The notes: generated by a model from the sequence alone, not told the origin. A stretch of DNA of 64,000 nucleotides from Lachnospiraceae bacterium (GCA_015056915.1 SVFK01000001.1:186001-250000); one strand, 5' to 3'. Numbered from the stretch's first letter, positions 1 to 10,700 are shown. A program made the numbers and translations.

Positions 1-779
1 ATGGCATTTGCCATATTTGCCTGATACACCAGCATAGCTGCAGAATTTTCATCCTCCGTTGCCGCAATCGGTTGCGCAAACTGCTTAAAGGCATTTAAGA
101 ATTCCTCCAGCTTTTCATAAGCATCGGCCATAATACTGCGATACACAAAATTAAATATCAGGGAAAAGAAAATACCGTAAACAGATGTATGAAAAGCCAC
201 CTTCATACCCGACAAAAGCGGTCCCACATTATCGGAAATAGTGTAAATATCATTACCACTAAAGGAACCCAGACCAATGGACAGACCGAGAAATGTACCC
301 AGAATACCCAGACCTGTCAAGGTGCCGGAAATACCGGAATTGAAAAAGCTCATGCCCACTCTGTCCAGCAAATCCTCATTGATATACTCCTCCAACTCGC
401 AGGTGCCCACTAACCCACGCTTGGTGCGATAGCTCTTGATTCTGGCACGATACTTATGAAAAGCGATTCTAAGCTCGCTATTAGTAAACACATCCTTACG
501 CTCCTGAATACTTGCCCAAAGATTCTTGCCGCCGGAGGCTTTATATTCCTTGGAAAGCTGCTCTGTCATTGCCACAAGCTCATCCGTACAACGGTTCAGT
601 CTTCCGAAGCTGACTGTGGATATCACAAACAACACGCCAATAATAATCAGAAAGCCGATATTAATCAGCATGGTAACAAAATCCGGCTCTTCCCCGGCAA
701 ACACACCATTTATGTACAAAACAAAAGCAACTACTAATGCATAAAAAAGAAACAGAACATAATATAACTTATTTTTCAT
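1..779 (-). CDS. MotA/TolQ/ExbB-type proton channel protein (partial, runs off left edge)
   Basis: Reading the minus strand from the ATG at 779-777 gives an open frame to the window edge, about 259 residues with no stop. It starts MKNKLYYVLFLFYALVVAF. Hydrophobic segments lie near residues 5-25 and 37-58. A charged cytoplasmic stretch follows, then a third segment containing GTLTGLGILGTFLGLSIGL and a fourth containing HTSVYGIFFSLIF. The glycine-rich third segment plus the AFHTS segment is the core signature of MotA/TolQ/ExbB channels, which couple ion flow to work by a partner protein. The GLGILGTFLGL form resembles ZorA of Zorya anti-phage systems and related clostridial MotA-like proteins, but the C-terminal tail and downstream genes are outside the window, so the subtype is open. 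Family is confident; role is not. Confidence 0.8.
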   Translation of the reverse strand, partial: MKNKLYYVLFLFYALVVAFVLYINGVFAGEEPDFVTMLINIGFLIIIGVLFVISTVSFGRLNRCTDELVAMTEQLSKEYKASGGKNLWASIQERKDVFTNSELRIAFHKYRARIKSYRTKRGLVGTCELEEYINEDLLDRVGMSFFNSGISGTLTGLGILGTFLGLSIGLGSFSGNDIYTISDNVGPLLSGMKVAFHTSVYGIFFSLIFNFVYRSIMADAYEKLEEFLNAFKQFAQPIAATEDENSAAMLVYQANMANA

Positions 780-1050
780 TTGCACTCCCTTCCGCGCCTA
801 CTGCACGATTGTTAATCTTCCTGTATTATTTTGTTATTCGTTTTAAAAATAACACATTTTTTCTGACAATTCAACATTTGCCCCCAATTCTTAATGAAAC
901 CTTAAAGTCTTTTTTGATTAGTTACTGAATCTTGTTTTTCTTATGCTGGAGCAAAGAAACCATGCGGATTTTTGTGCCACGCAGACTCTTGCGCAAAGCG
1001 GATTCTTGCACCGAGCATGGGCTCGAAAGCGATATTTACCTTATACGCGC

Positions 1051-1083
1051 GAGGACGCTGCAAAATCATTTTGCAGCGTCCTC
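1051..1083. repeat. 16-bp-arm palindrome with a 1-nt centre
   Basis: GAGGACGCTGCAAAAT (1051-1066) is followed by one C and by its exact reverse complement at 1068-1083. Neither side has a T-run, so it does not look like a standard intrinsic terminator. It could be a protein-binding site, the stem of a small repeated intergenic element, or a cruciform-forming site. Function unknown. Confidence 0.8.
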
Positions 1084-1166
1084 CTTGCATAGACCCGAAA
1101 TGAAAATTCACCGTAGTCACACATAAATCTGCTTCTATCAGATAGAATATACATTTTCTGATGTTA

Positions 1167-1208
1167 TATCTGCTACTTTTGGGCTTATTATTCCGACTTT
1201 AGCAGATA
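1167..1208. repeat. Inverted repeat TATCTGCTA / TAGCAGATA (copy 1)
   Basis: Exact 9-bp arms at 1167-1175 and 1200-1208 with a 24-nt loop. The same arm sequence recurs about 150 bp away, so this is a small repeated motif rather than a single hairpin. Function unknown. Confidence 0.7.
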
Positions 1209-1324
1209 GAATTAGCTTTTGCGCTAAATATAGCTGCCAAAATATGCTGTATTTTCTCTAGTTTTCAAAATTTCTCAAAAAAATTGCATTTTTAAGCAGC
1301 TATACTCTGTAATTTTGATATATC

Positions 1325-1352
1325 TATCTGCTACACATTGGTTTTAGCAGAT
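1325..1352. repeat. Inverted repeat TATCTGCTA / TAGCAGAT (copy 2)
   Basis: Arms at 1325-1333 and 1345-1352 with an 11-nt loop. It repeats the motif of the 1167-1208 inverted repeat. Related words (TCTATCAGATAGA near 1134-1146 and TTCTATCTGAT near 1383-1393) flank both copies. Confidence 0.65.
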
Positions 1353-1514
1353 GTTTTGGGCATCTAGAAGAGCTTCATTATGTTATTCTATCTGATCATC
1401 CCAAAATAAAATCTTCTTAGCTTTATTATTTTTTCAAGCCTCCATTTTCTCACCTATCAATTACCAAGCATTAATTCCCTAACTTTATTTTTCTTGGCTC
1501 TCTTTTATATGGTC

Positions 1515-1730
1515 TCAATTGGCTTTGATTTCCTTAACCTCATAGCCTGCATCGGTTACCGCAGCTGTCAACGCATCATCGGATATTTCTGTAATCAACT
1601 CCAATGTCGCAGTCTTGTTCTCCAGACTCACTACTACTTTTCCTACGCCCTCCAGTGCCTCCAATGTTTTCTGAACTCTGCCAGTGCAGTGTCCACACAT
1701 CATTCCTTCAATTACCATTACCTTAGTCAT
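1515..1730 (-). CDS. copZ: CopZ-like copper chaperone, probable internal start within copA
   Basis: Inside the copA frame, an ATG at 1730-1728 is preceded by GAAAGGAG at about 1738-1745 with normal spacing. Translation from it gives a complete 71-residue HMA-domain protein, MTKVMVIEGMMCGHCTGRVQ onward, the size and architecture of CopZ copper chaperones. CopZ delivers Cu(I) to CopA and to repressors. The preceding 60 or so residues (rich in K, R, E, N, Q and G) look like a translated former intergenic spacer. Seen: the SD, the ATG and the continuous frame. Inferred: that both a fused CopA-CopZ and a free CopZ are made. A sequencing error that removed a stop between copA and copZ cannot be excluded. 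Confidence 0.6.
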   Translation of the reverse strand: MTKVMVIEGMMCGHCTGRVQKTLEALEGVGKVVVSLENKTATLELITEISDDALTAAVTDAGYEVKEIKAN

Positions 1731-4316
1731 GATAGTACTCCTTTCTTTTCTTTTCGTAACATCTTCTCGTCCTCTATTATCTACTTGCCCTAGGCTGTCT
1801 TCTTGTTCTCCGCTAGCACTTCCGATTTTCCTTTTTGGCATCTCATCGTTTACATTGTGGCGGGCAGCCAATTTACTACCTGGCACTTGCTGCTCTTTGG
1901 TTATCTGAACCCGATTAATCTTAAAGGTTCTCAATCTTAATGCATTGGCTACCACAAAAATACTGCTCAGGCTCATTGCTGCTGCACCGAACATGGGGCT
2001 GAGGCGAATACCGAACGCTGGATATAAGAGTCCTGCAGCCAGAGGAATACCAATGCTGTTGTAGAAAAATGCCCAAAACAGATTCTGCTTGATATTGCGA
2101 ATGACTGCGCGGCTTAGGCGCATTGCTGTCACAGCATCACGCAAATCACTCTTCATCAGCACAATGTCTGCACTTTCCATTGCCACATCCGTTCCGGCAC
2201 CAATTGCCAGTCCTACATCTGCGGCAGCCAGTGCCGGGGCATCATTGATACCGTCTCCAATCATTGCAACCTTGTGCCCCTGCGCTTTCAACTCACTTAT
2301 CTTATGCTCCTTGTCCTGGGGCAGCACCTCAGCAACTACCTCGGTAAGCTCTAGTCTTCGGCGCACCGCCTCTGCTGTACGCTTATTATCACCGGTGAGC
2401 ATAATCACGTCCACACCCATACGGCGCCATGCCGCAATGGCTTCAACAGAGCTTTCCTTTATGGTATCTGCCACACCGATAACGCCCAGGACCTTACTTT
2501 CATCTGCCACCAAAAGAGGTGTCTGCCCCTCATCTGCCATAGCATCCACCGATGCCGTTACTTCATCCGAAAGAATTAACTGCTGCTCTGTCATGTATGC
2601 CTGATTACCTACATAATATTTTCCGCCAGACAACCAATTTGCACTTAAGCAGCCTTCAATACCACGCCCGAATACTGCCTTAAAATCTGTAATCTTTATA
2701 TCAAAATCAACATTCTCTGCGTTGTTCGCCGCCTCATTTAATGTTGAATGCACTATATCCTTTGCGGCTGCTACTACAGCCTCTGCCAAAGGATGCTCAC
2801 TACGGCTCTCTAAAGCTGCTGCCAAGGTAAGCAGTTGTTCCTTATTTCCATGGAATGCCTTCACCTGCATCACCTGCAATCTGCCTTCCGTAATGGTGCC
2901 CGTCTTATCCAGCACTACGGTATCAATACCCTTTGCCTGTTGCAGTGCCTCACCGGATTTGATGAGAATACCATGATTGGCACCTACTCCCGTTCCCACC
3001 ATAATTGCCACCGGTGTAGCAAGTCCCAACGCGCAGGGACAAGAAATCACCAATACCGCAATCGCTGTAGAAATAGCAAATTCCACATCTGCACCCACCA
3101 CCAGCCAACCTATCAGAGTAAGCAGAGAAATACAGATAACCGTAGGTACAAAAATACCTGCCACCTTATCCGCCAGCTGTGCGATGGGAGCCTTACTGGC
3201 ACTTGCTTCCTCCACCAGACGTATAATCTGGGCCAGAGTTGTATCATCCCCCACACGGTCTGCACGACATTTCAGGAATCCTGCCTTATTCATGGTAGCA
3301 GACACTACTTTATCTCCCGTCTGCTTATCAACAGGCACACTTTCTCCGGTAATCGCAGCCTCATCAACGCTGGAATTGCCCTCTATCACGGTGCCATCCG
3401 CAGGAATCGCACTACCCGGCTTCACTAAGAAAATATCACCCTTTTGCAGAGCCTCTGCAGGAATTTCCTCTTCCTCGCCCTTTTCATTTAAGACAACAGC
3501 AACCTTGGGGGCCAGATTCATCAGCTTGGTAATAGCCTCACTTGTCTTACCCTTGGAACGGCTTTCCAGATATTTTCCTACCGTAATTAAAGTAAGTATC
3601 GTACCTGCTGATTCAAAATACAAATCATGGGAGTAGTGCTCTACCAATGCCATATCTCCATGTCCCAATCCATAGCTGATACGGTACATTGCAAAAAGTC
3701 CGTAAAGGACAGCCGCACTTGCCCCTATCACAATGAGGCTGTCCATATTGGGACTGCAATGTGCCAGTGTCTTGAATCCCACTGCAAAGAATTTGCGATT
3801 CATATATAAAATAGGTAATAACAGCAAAAACTGGGTTAATGCAAAATTCATAGCATTTTCATTTCCGTGAAATACTCTCATAACCCATTCCGGTATCGGT
3901 AATCCAAACCAGTCCTGAAACATGTGATACATTGCCACATACATCAGCGGAATCAAGAAACCAATGGATATTCCCAGTCGCAAGCGCATGGTCTTTTCTT
4001 CTTCAACCATTTTTCGCTGCAAGACTTCCTTACCATCTGTCCTTTTGCCCTTAGCGTCTCCGCTGTCACTGTCATTAGCACGGGTACTGACTTTGCTGTC
4101 TGCTGTCCGGAACAACATCGCACCATAGCCTGCCTTTTCTACCGCCGCAATAATGTCTGCGCCCCTCAAGACCTTATCATCATAGGACACGTCCATGGTT
4201 TCTGTGAGAAGATTTACAGACACCTTTTCGATACCGCTCAATTTATCTACACTCTTTTCCACATGGGCGGAGCAAGCTGAACAAGTCATACCCGTCACAT
4301 GATATCTTTCCTTCAT
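1515..4316 (-). CDS. copA: Copper-exporting P1B-type ATPase with fused C-terminal CopZ-like domain
   Basis: ATP-driven Cu(I) efflux pump of the inner membrane, 933 residues. An N-terminal heavy-metal-associated (HMA) domain carries GMTCSAC (Cys12, Cys15). Transmembrane helices follow, then TGES (about 322), the metal-selectivity motif CPCALG in a membrane helix (about 423), the phosphorylated Asp in DKTGTIT (about 468), SEHPLAEAV (about 508) and GDGINDAPAL (about 687). After the last membrane helices a charged linker of roughly 60 residues leads in frame to a second HMA domain (GMMCGHC, Cys near 874 and 877) that ends the protein. That last domain has its own SD and ATG (see the entry at 1515-1730). 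The start at 4316 follows AGGGAGATTGT. It lies 35 bp downstream of csoR in one operon, so copper should induce it through CsoR. Confidence 0.96.
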   Translation of the reverse strand: MKERYHVTGMTCSACSAHVEKSVDKLSGIEKVSVNLLTETMDVSYDDKVLRGADIIAAVEKAGYGAMLFRTADSKVSTRANDSDSGDAKGKRTDGKEVLQRKMVEEEKTMRLRLGISIGFLIPLMYVAMYHMFQDWFGLPIPEWVMRVFHGNENAMNFALTQFLLLLPILYMNRKFFAVGFKTLAHCSPNMDSLIVIGASAAVLYGLFAMYRISYGLGHGDMALVEHYSHDLYFESAGTILTLITVGKYLESRSKGKTSEAITKLMNLAPKVAVVLNEKGEEEEIPAEALQKGDIFLVKPGSAIPADGTVIEGNSSVDEAAITGESVPVDKQTGDKVVSATMNKAGFLKCRADRVGDDTTLAQIIRLVEEASASKAPIAQLADKVAGIFVPTVICISLLTLIGWLVVGADVEFAISTAIAVLVISCPCALGLATPVAIMVGTGVGANHGILIKSGEALQQAKGIDTVVLDKTGTITEGRLQVMQVKAFHGNKEQLLTLAAALESRSEHPLAEAVVAAAKDIVHSTLNEAANNAENVDFDIKITDFKAVFGRGIEGCLSANWLSGGKYYVGNQAYMTEQQLILSDEVTASVDAMADEGQTPLLVADESKVLGVIGVADTIKESSVEAIAAWRRMGVDVIMLTGDNKRTAEAVRRRLELTEVVAEVLPQDKEHKISELKAQGHKVAMIGDGINDAPALAAADVGLAIGAGTDVAMESADIVLMKSDLRDAVTAMRLSRAVIRNIKQNLFWAFFYNSIGIPLAAGLLYPAFGIRLSPMFGAAAMSLSSIFVVANALRLRTFKINRVQITKEQQVPGSKLAARHNVNDEMPKRKIGSASGEQEDSLGQVDNRGREDVTKRKERSTIMTKVMVIEGMMCGHCTGRVQKTLEALEGVGKVVVSLENKTATLELITEISDDALTAAVTDAGYEVKEIKAN

Positions 4317-4351
4317 ACAATCTCCCTTCAGTCCACCTTCTCGACTTGTAA

Positions 4352-4627
4352 CTATTTCAGCTTCTTAATCAGTTCCACCGCTTCATCCACTATTCCAGTA
4401 TTTCCGTGCTGAATTTCCTCTATGACACAGGTTTCTATATGGTCCTTCAAAATTTCGTAACCAAAGGCCTGCAACGCGCTTTCCGCTGCTGCAAGCTGAG
4501 TCAGAATATCACCACAATAACGATTTTCATCCAGCATCCTGACAATACCGTTCAACTGCCCTATCACACGATTCAATCTGTTTTTCAGTTGTTTTACATC
4601 CTGCTCTCTTCGGGGTGTTGATTTCAT
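4352..4627 (-). CDS. csoR: CsoR-family copper-sensing transcriptional repressor
   Basis: 91-residue all-helical DUF156-family repressor. The Cu(I) ligand set Cys-His-Cys is visible as RYCGDIL, then DHIETC, matching the x-H-C fingerprint of copper sensors rather than formaldehyde sensors. In this family Cu(I) binding releases the protein from a GC-tract operator. Two such operators lie directly upstream, one of them between the promoter elements, so autoregulation is expected. SD CAGGAGG precedes the ATG. First gene of the csoR-copA operon. Confidence 0.95.
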   Translation of the reverse strand: MKSTPRREQDVKQLKNRLNRVIGQLNGIVRMLDENRYCGDILTQLAAAESALQAFGYEILKDHIETCVIEEIQHGNTGIVDEAVELIKKLK

Positions 4628-4657
4628 ATAGAATCCTCCTGCTCATTCAATACGCAA

Positions 4658-4674
4658 ATACCCCATAGGGGTAT
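4658..4674. promoter_or_regulatory. CsoR operator 1 (ATACCCC-ATA-GGGGTAT)
   Basis: Perfect 7-bp palindromic arms around ATA, the pseudo-palindromic C-tract/G-tract type bound by CsoR repressors. It lies just downstream of the predicted transcription start of csoR-copA. Confidence 0.85.
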
Positions 4675-4692
4675 CTGTAGTTTATCTACAGA
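4674..4692. repeat. Small hairpin between the two CsoR operators
   Basis: TCTGTAG-TTTAT-CTACAGA, exact 7-bp arms. It spans from the -10 element to the start of the csoR transcript and separates the two operators by about two helical turns. It may be spacer geometry or a 5' RNA hairpin. Confidence 0.6.
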
Positions 4693-4718
4693 ATATACCC
4701 CCACAGGGTATTTGTCAA
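4690..4718 (-). promoter_or_regulatory. csoR-copA promoter
   Basis: Minus strand: -35 TTGACA at 4718-4713, 17-bp spacer, -10 TATTCT at 4695-4690. The spacer is filled almost exactly by CsoR operator 2, so bound CsoR would block RNA polymerase. Confidence 0.88.
4695..4711. promoter_or_regulatory. CsoR operator 2 (ATACCCCCACAGGGTAT)
   Basis: Second C-tract/G-tract pseudo-palindrome, less symmetric than operator 1. It sits between the -35 and -10 elements of the csoR promoter. Centre-to-centre distance to operator 1 is 37 bp. Confidence 0.82.
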
Positions 4719-4748
4719 GCACGCGAACCACTTATACATTCTCACGTA

Positions 4749-7700
4749 TTATTTTGTTAAATCTGTCTTCAGCTTAGCCACGGTAAAGACGAAGAAGTCA
4801 GTTGTAAATACTTCCTCAGCTTCTGCTTCTTCACCTGTAGAATCACCTGCCATGTTACGCTCTCTGATTGTCAGCTCAGCAACAATTTTATAATTTGTCA
4901 AATGAGTTAAATCTTCCTCAATCAGACTCTCTGTATATACCTGCAATTCACAGGGGAATTCCAGTAAGCCTTCTCTTTCAGCATCATTTGTATTGCCGTC
5001 AGCGATTTCATCCGCTGTAAACTGATAAATAGTTGTAACGGTTCCGTCAACAGATGTTGCTGTACCTTCTCCTGATGGTACGATAAGCTTAATATCGTTC
5101 TCCGTGTAAGGTTCATATACCACGTTCTCACCGTTTTCAACCTTCTGATAAAGTGTGTATTGCACTTCATAATCATATCCGGCCCATTTTTCCAAAGCCG
5201 CCTCCTTGCCTGCTCCGGATATCTTATCCAAAATTGCAGAGAAATCGAACATAGTATGATATGGTATGTCATTCATCGTATCTGCTGTAGGGTATGCGTT
5301 AATGCCCAACGTATTCACGTCATCTGCCCTAATTGCAAATCCAAGTTCATTGACTGCTGCCGCAGCAACAATATCCGAATAAGTATCCAGAGTATTGCCA
5401 CTTCCCATTGGATAATCCTTATTGGCGGTACGAAGCAACTCAATCCATGCAATATAATTCTCATCCGTAATATCAGACATATCCGCTCCCGCAAAATTCA
5501 AATCAAATTCTACGGTCACAGGAGTATCCTTATTGATATTACCAATCTGATATTCGGAAGATATATCATCAAACAGGGTTCTGATATCCTTATAATAATA
5601 AATTAAGGAATTGTCCTGAATCACCTTGTTCTCACTATTGGAATCTCCAATTACATAAGAGAAATTGGTGCCATCCGGTAAGCTTACCCTGTTACCCTCT
5701 GTATCACGCAGATAAAATGCTAATTCCAAATATTTTCCGCGATTACCACTATCAATTGATTCTCCTCCGTTTTGGAGAATTGCCCAGTATACCTCACTTG
5801 CTGTCAAACTAAAGGTTATTTTAACCTTTAGCCCGTCTTCCCTGCTAAGTATACCCGAAATGTCCGTCTCTTCATCCACTAACTGAATTTTCAGACCCGG
5901 GATCGCATTAATAGAAAGATACGGCATCTCCGCATGAGCCTCATCAAATGGTGAAAAGTGTGTTGCTGCATTTTGATTATCTACTTCTGTACCACCGACA
6001 ATCGTCGGCTTAATATCAGTATGAATCTCGTAAATCTGATCACTGGTATCCTTACTCAATACCGTCAGAAGGAATTGCTCTACACCTGCATCCGGTAGCT
6101 GATGACCTGCGATATCTTCATAATATGCCATGCCACCCTCTGTAACACCACTCGTAACCGTAGGCAAATCGCAAATTGGTGTATTCACATAGGCATTACC
6201 TTCACTGTCTTTGAACTGTGAAAATTTAACCTCTGTAATGTTGTCACTTTCTACGGTATAGTAATATGCCTTATTACCGTTCATTACATCTATCAAAAGT
6301 AACCTGGTACCCTTTGCAATCGGTTTGCCTACGTTATTGGCCTGCAAGGAGAAGGTTTTCTCTGTCGTAACAGTTTCCGGCATATTTTGTCTTGCTTTTC
6401 CATAGATATACTCAAAAAGCAAGGTGTAATCACTGTCATTCGCCATTTGAATTGTCCCTGAACCCTCAGGTATACCGTTTGCTATAACCTCTTCTACAGA
6501 GCTCGCACGTCCTTCCAGCAATTTCATATGAGCACCATATAAAATAGGTTCTTCCACAAATACACGCAAGCAGAATTGCTTCTTGTGATAAGTGTCACCT
6601 GTTGAAGGATATGCATACAGATATGTTATTTCCGTATAAGACAGCTTGTCATCTACGATTCCGTCAAACCAAGGTGAAGTATAAACAGCCTTTCCATCCT
6701 CTACTACTGCAGTGATGCTCGCGGGGCCCGGTCCGTCTGTAATATTGCTTCCATCCGTAAGCTTCTGCTGACAGGTGATTTCCAATATCTGCATATCCGA
6801 AGCAGATGCACCGGCCACATTGGTCATAATATCTGTCATGCTTTCCAGAATATCCTGAATCGTGCCGTTTTCCGCCTTACATACCAATATAGGACCTGTA
6901 GTCAAATCAGTACCGGAGAAGGTATAAGACTCCTGATAGGTCTTTTCAAACAAGTCAATCGCCTCTGCTGACAGGCGGTAATTGCCCAACAGCTCCTGTA
7001 AAGTAATGCTTTCCTTGGAATAATCGGCATTGACCTCCTCTACACGTGCTTCCATAAACGCAAGATTCTTAGATGCATCGCTTGCCTGATACTCAGCTCC
7101 CGTCACATTATCGCTTACTTCTGTTACAGGTGCACCATAGATAATATGTGCATTATTTCTATAATAGGAGGAATCACCTTCCTGTATCTGCGCAGCCGCG
7201 TAACGTCCAACATCGGTTACCGGTGGATTAATTGCCAAAACCGGTATGCTGTAAGACTCATTTGCATCATTGGAGCGCAACATATAAAATTGCACATTTA
7301 CGGTATCCATAATACCAATTACAGTACCTACACAATATCCATATTCCTGTAACAACGCATCTAAAGCATCATAATTCTTTTCGCCATCACCCGGCAATTC
7401 TTCGTCAGAGATATCAGATAATGCATATGTCCAATCTGAATCCTTCCTCAACAGTCTGATGTGAGTGTCTTCCTCTGTACACAAACCAATTCGATTATCT
7501 GCCGCAATCGAAATATCATCACAGTAGAAATTGCCCTTGCAAATAGTAGCCAACACTCTTCCTACAACACCACCGGCTGCCGGGTAGTATTGCTGCCCTT
7601 CTGTCATGGCATCAGTCTGTGCCACACAGGCAATGGTGCTGCCATTCAGGTTGGCACCATACAAGGAGAATCTCCATTCTCCTGCGTAGGAGATCTCACC

Positions 7701-10700
7701 TACCATACCACCGGCACTATACATGCTATATCCGGTATTGTCTACTCCCTTAACGATAGAATTCTCTACAGTAATATTTTCAGTGCGCATATCACCATAC
7801 AGCAAGGATATATATCCATATGCGCCACCTGCTGCACGTCCTGTCATTGTCATGTTGGAAATAATATTTTTATCAACATCTGCCTCACTGGCAAAGGTAT
7901 CCGCTTCATTAAAGGCAAGTCCATAGCTTCCCGGCTGTGCATACGCAATCAGTCCGCCTGCTACCTCATCAGACAGAAGCTCTCCATTTGTAACCTTTAC
8001 ACCATGAAGTCGAACCTGACTGTTAGCGCCCTCCACGTATCCTATCAGACCGCCTGCATATTTACCGGTTATGGTATTTTGAGATGCAGACAATCCCTTA
8101 TAATAGTCTAAGGCTATTTCCTCTGCCTCTGAAGACTGGGATATGCTTCCTTGCACAAGTCCAAAGCAGCCACCTGCTGCCATTATTGTCTGGCTACGTT
8201 CTGCTGCCAACGGCACCTGCACAAGCAAACCACTGGTAGAAATAGTGCCATCCAGTCTAACACCGGATTTGTTGTAGCCTACAAGTCCTCCTGCTACAAG
8301 TCCATGTCCCACTTTTGAGGAGGTGCCCTCACTCGTGGAAAGAGAAATATCGGTTACTTCACAGTTATCCAGAGTTAGTATATTAGAGTCATGATAACCC
8401 ACTATTCCGCCTATAACACTTGATGCAGTTCGATATTTCCATGAAAGACCTGCAAGCTTAGTGCTGTATTCCGAATCTGTCACATCACCGGTTACCGTTG
8501 TGTTAGAAATCGTTAAAGTCTGGTAATTCGTTCCGATAATACCACCGATTCCGTCAATTGCTCCATTGTACAGATTCTTCTCTGATGTAACCAGATTCTT
8601 GACATATGCGTGGTCTATGCGACTTTCTCTGTCAGTCTCATCCACTCTGCCTATGATTCCACCCATGTTCTGATATGCAGACAAGGTAGCATCTTCACAA
8701 AATACATATTCCAAGGTGTTAAAGGAGCGTGCACGCCCAACCAATCCACCTGTATACACATGACCATATATTTTTGCATTCCTTACACCACTGTAGCCTT
8801 CTGTGCTTTCTCCCTCATTCTCTGTTCCTAATACATAGAGGCGACATTGGTTTCTGTTTAACATACCGACCATACCACCGGCATTACCATGACTGTAAAT
8901 TGCTAAATTGGTAATGGTACAATTATCAATTACTGCAGAAGCATTGGAGTAGCCGATAAAACCGCCGGCATCACCACTACCCTTCAGTGTAATAGTAGAA
9001 TTGCCTCCGTCCCAATGGCAGTCTCGTATCAAAACATTTCCTCCGAGATTAGCGCAGATTCCGCCCACGGTGCTTACCCCTGCATCACTGAAGTTATCCA
9101 CATCCGTTATACTGCCTCCGATACTGAGCGGATTATTCTCTACAACGCTAATATTCTCAAACACTATACTAGTGCTTGCTATTTCAGCTGCAACACCGCC
9201 CGCATACACTCGATCGGCAGCTTTGTCGACTTCAGCATCAATGCTTCCGCTCAATTGGAAATTCTTGATAATAAAACAGCTATGCACATCACCCGAACCG
9301 TCTTCCATACCAAAATCAATTGAATGATTATAGTTGATACCATAAGGTCCGTGCATGGTATTAAACAATCCTACTCTTTTAACAGATTCTATTGCGCCAT
9401 CCGTTCCATGAACCTGTCTCACCATGTCTAATATGATCTGATTATTATTGCCGTCAAAATCTCCCCTAAAGGAAGCTCCAAAACAATCGGCATACTCGTA
9501 AAGTGCACCGATACCGCGGAAAGCATCCTCATAGACTGTCATATCAACAACGCCGTCATCAATCAAATTCCAATATACGTGATAACGAATGCCATCGATA
9601 GTCTCACCAGGATTCAGCACGGAGCGACCTGCATTCATAAAGGCGAGATAATCCGAAGCACCAATACCCATATACTGATACAGATAAGGATATGCGTATG
9701 CCATGTCCGCATTTGCCACACCGGAATATCCCATTACATTGTCATAGGAAGCTGCCGCCACATAATCGGCCGGCACGGCGGATGCATTAGCACCACAATT
9801 ACCAATCATGTCATAATTCGCTTTTCTGCTACGCGACAATTCACTGTATCCCCAACAAACGCCCAAATCCGAATGATATGTTGAAGGACATATATTCAGG
9901 GCATCTGCATTCAGTGCCATAGAGATAATCTGTAATGCTGCCGCATTCTTCAGATTCATGGTAATATTTTTATCTTTTGTACTACCTTCCACATCAGAAA
10001 TAGTCACATCAATTCCATAGGAATCCACGTCTCCTGTCGAAGCAACAGGCTCAAATTCCCAAATATGGCAGGCATATCCTTCATAGGTCCATTGGCATAC
10101 ATTGGAGCCTTCTGTATTTCCCCACTCGTATACATCCAATGCACCTGTAGCATTACTAGCCATGGTTAAAATACCATACTGGCCCGCTGTTGCAGTCTCT
10201 TCCAACTTAAAGAGCTGCGCAGCATCGCCACTTTCCGTCCATATTTGAATATTGGCACCATTCGCAGAGGAACCGTTTTCTACATTAAGCATATAACCAA
10301 GACCGCTCTTTAATGTAAAGGTACCATCCCCTTTGTTAGTAAGATACCATTTCTGTCCTGCTGCTCCGGTATTGATACCGATTTCAACATTTTGCGCAAT
10401 GGCACCCATATTATTATCAACCTGAAGATACATCTGTGCATTGAGATTTTTAATATAATACCAACCGTCATCAAGCGCTGATTCCGAATCCTCGGTGTCA
10501 TCCGAACCGGAATCACCTGTCACGGAGATAACCTCAAATTCCCAATGCTGACAAGCATGAGCTGTGTCTGCCCATTGCTGTACATTCGTTCCGTCTAGTG
10601 TCCCTGCATTTACGACATCCAGCTTCTTTAAACCACTACTGGCCATAGTAAGAATACTATACTGGCCCGCTGTTGCCGTCTCTTCCAGCTTAAAGTTCTG

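Larger units (their letters stand above)
780..1514. other. 735-bp non-coding region between copA and the channel gene
   Basis: No convincing gene: the short open frames here lack SD sequences and recognisable protein character. The stretch holds imperfect direct repeats of GCGGATTnTTG (around 963 and 999), a 33-nt near-perfect palindrome at 1051-1083, and a set of inverted repeats built on TATCTGCTA/TAGCAGATA between about 1130 and 1400. The copA transcript ends on its right side and the channel gene starts on its left side. No U-tailed terminator was recognised for either. Confidence 0.6.

Noticed and set aside
932..1126. 64-residue open frame on the plus strand in the left intergenic region
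   Set aside because: No SD, Arg/His/Leu-rich shadow-like composition, and it runs through the palindrome at 1051-1083.
1684..4280. Several plus-strand open frames of 80-220 codons opposite copA
   Set aside because: Antisense shadows: low-complexity Ser/Thr/Ala composition, no SD, and the minus-strand frame is a clear CopA.
7461..8111. 216-codon plus-strand frame opposite the giant gene
   Set aside because: Antisense shadow of the repeat-coding sequence; no SD or promoter and no protein family character.
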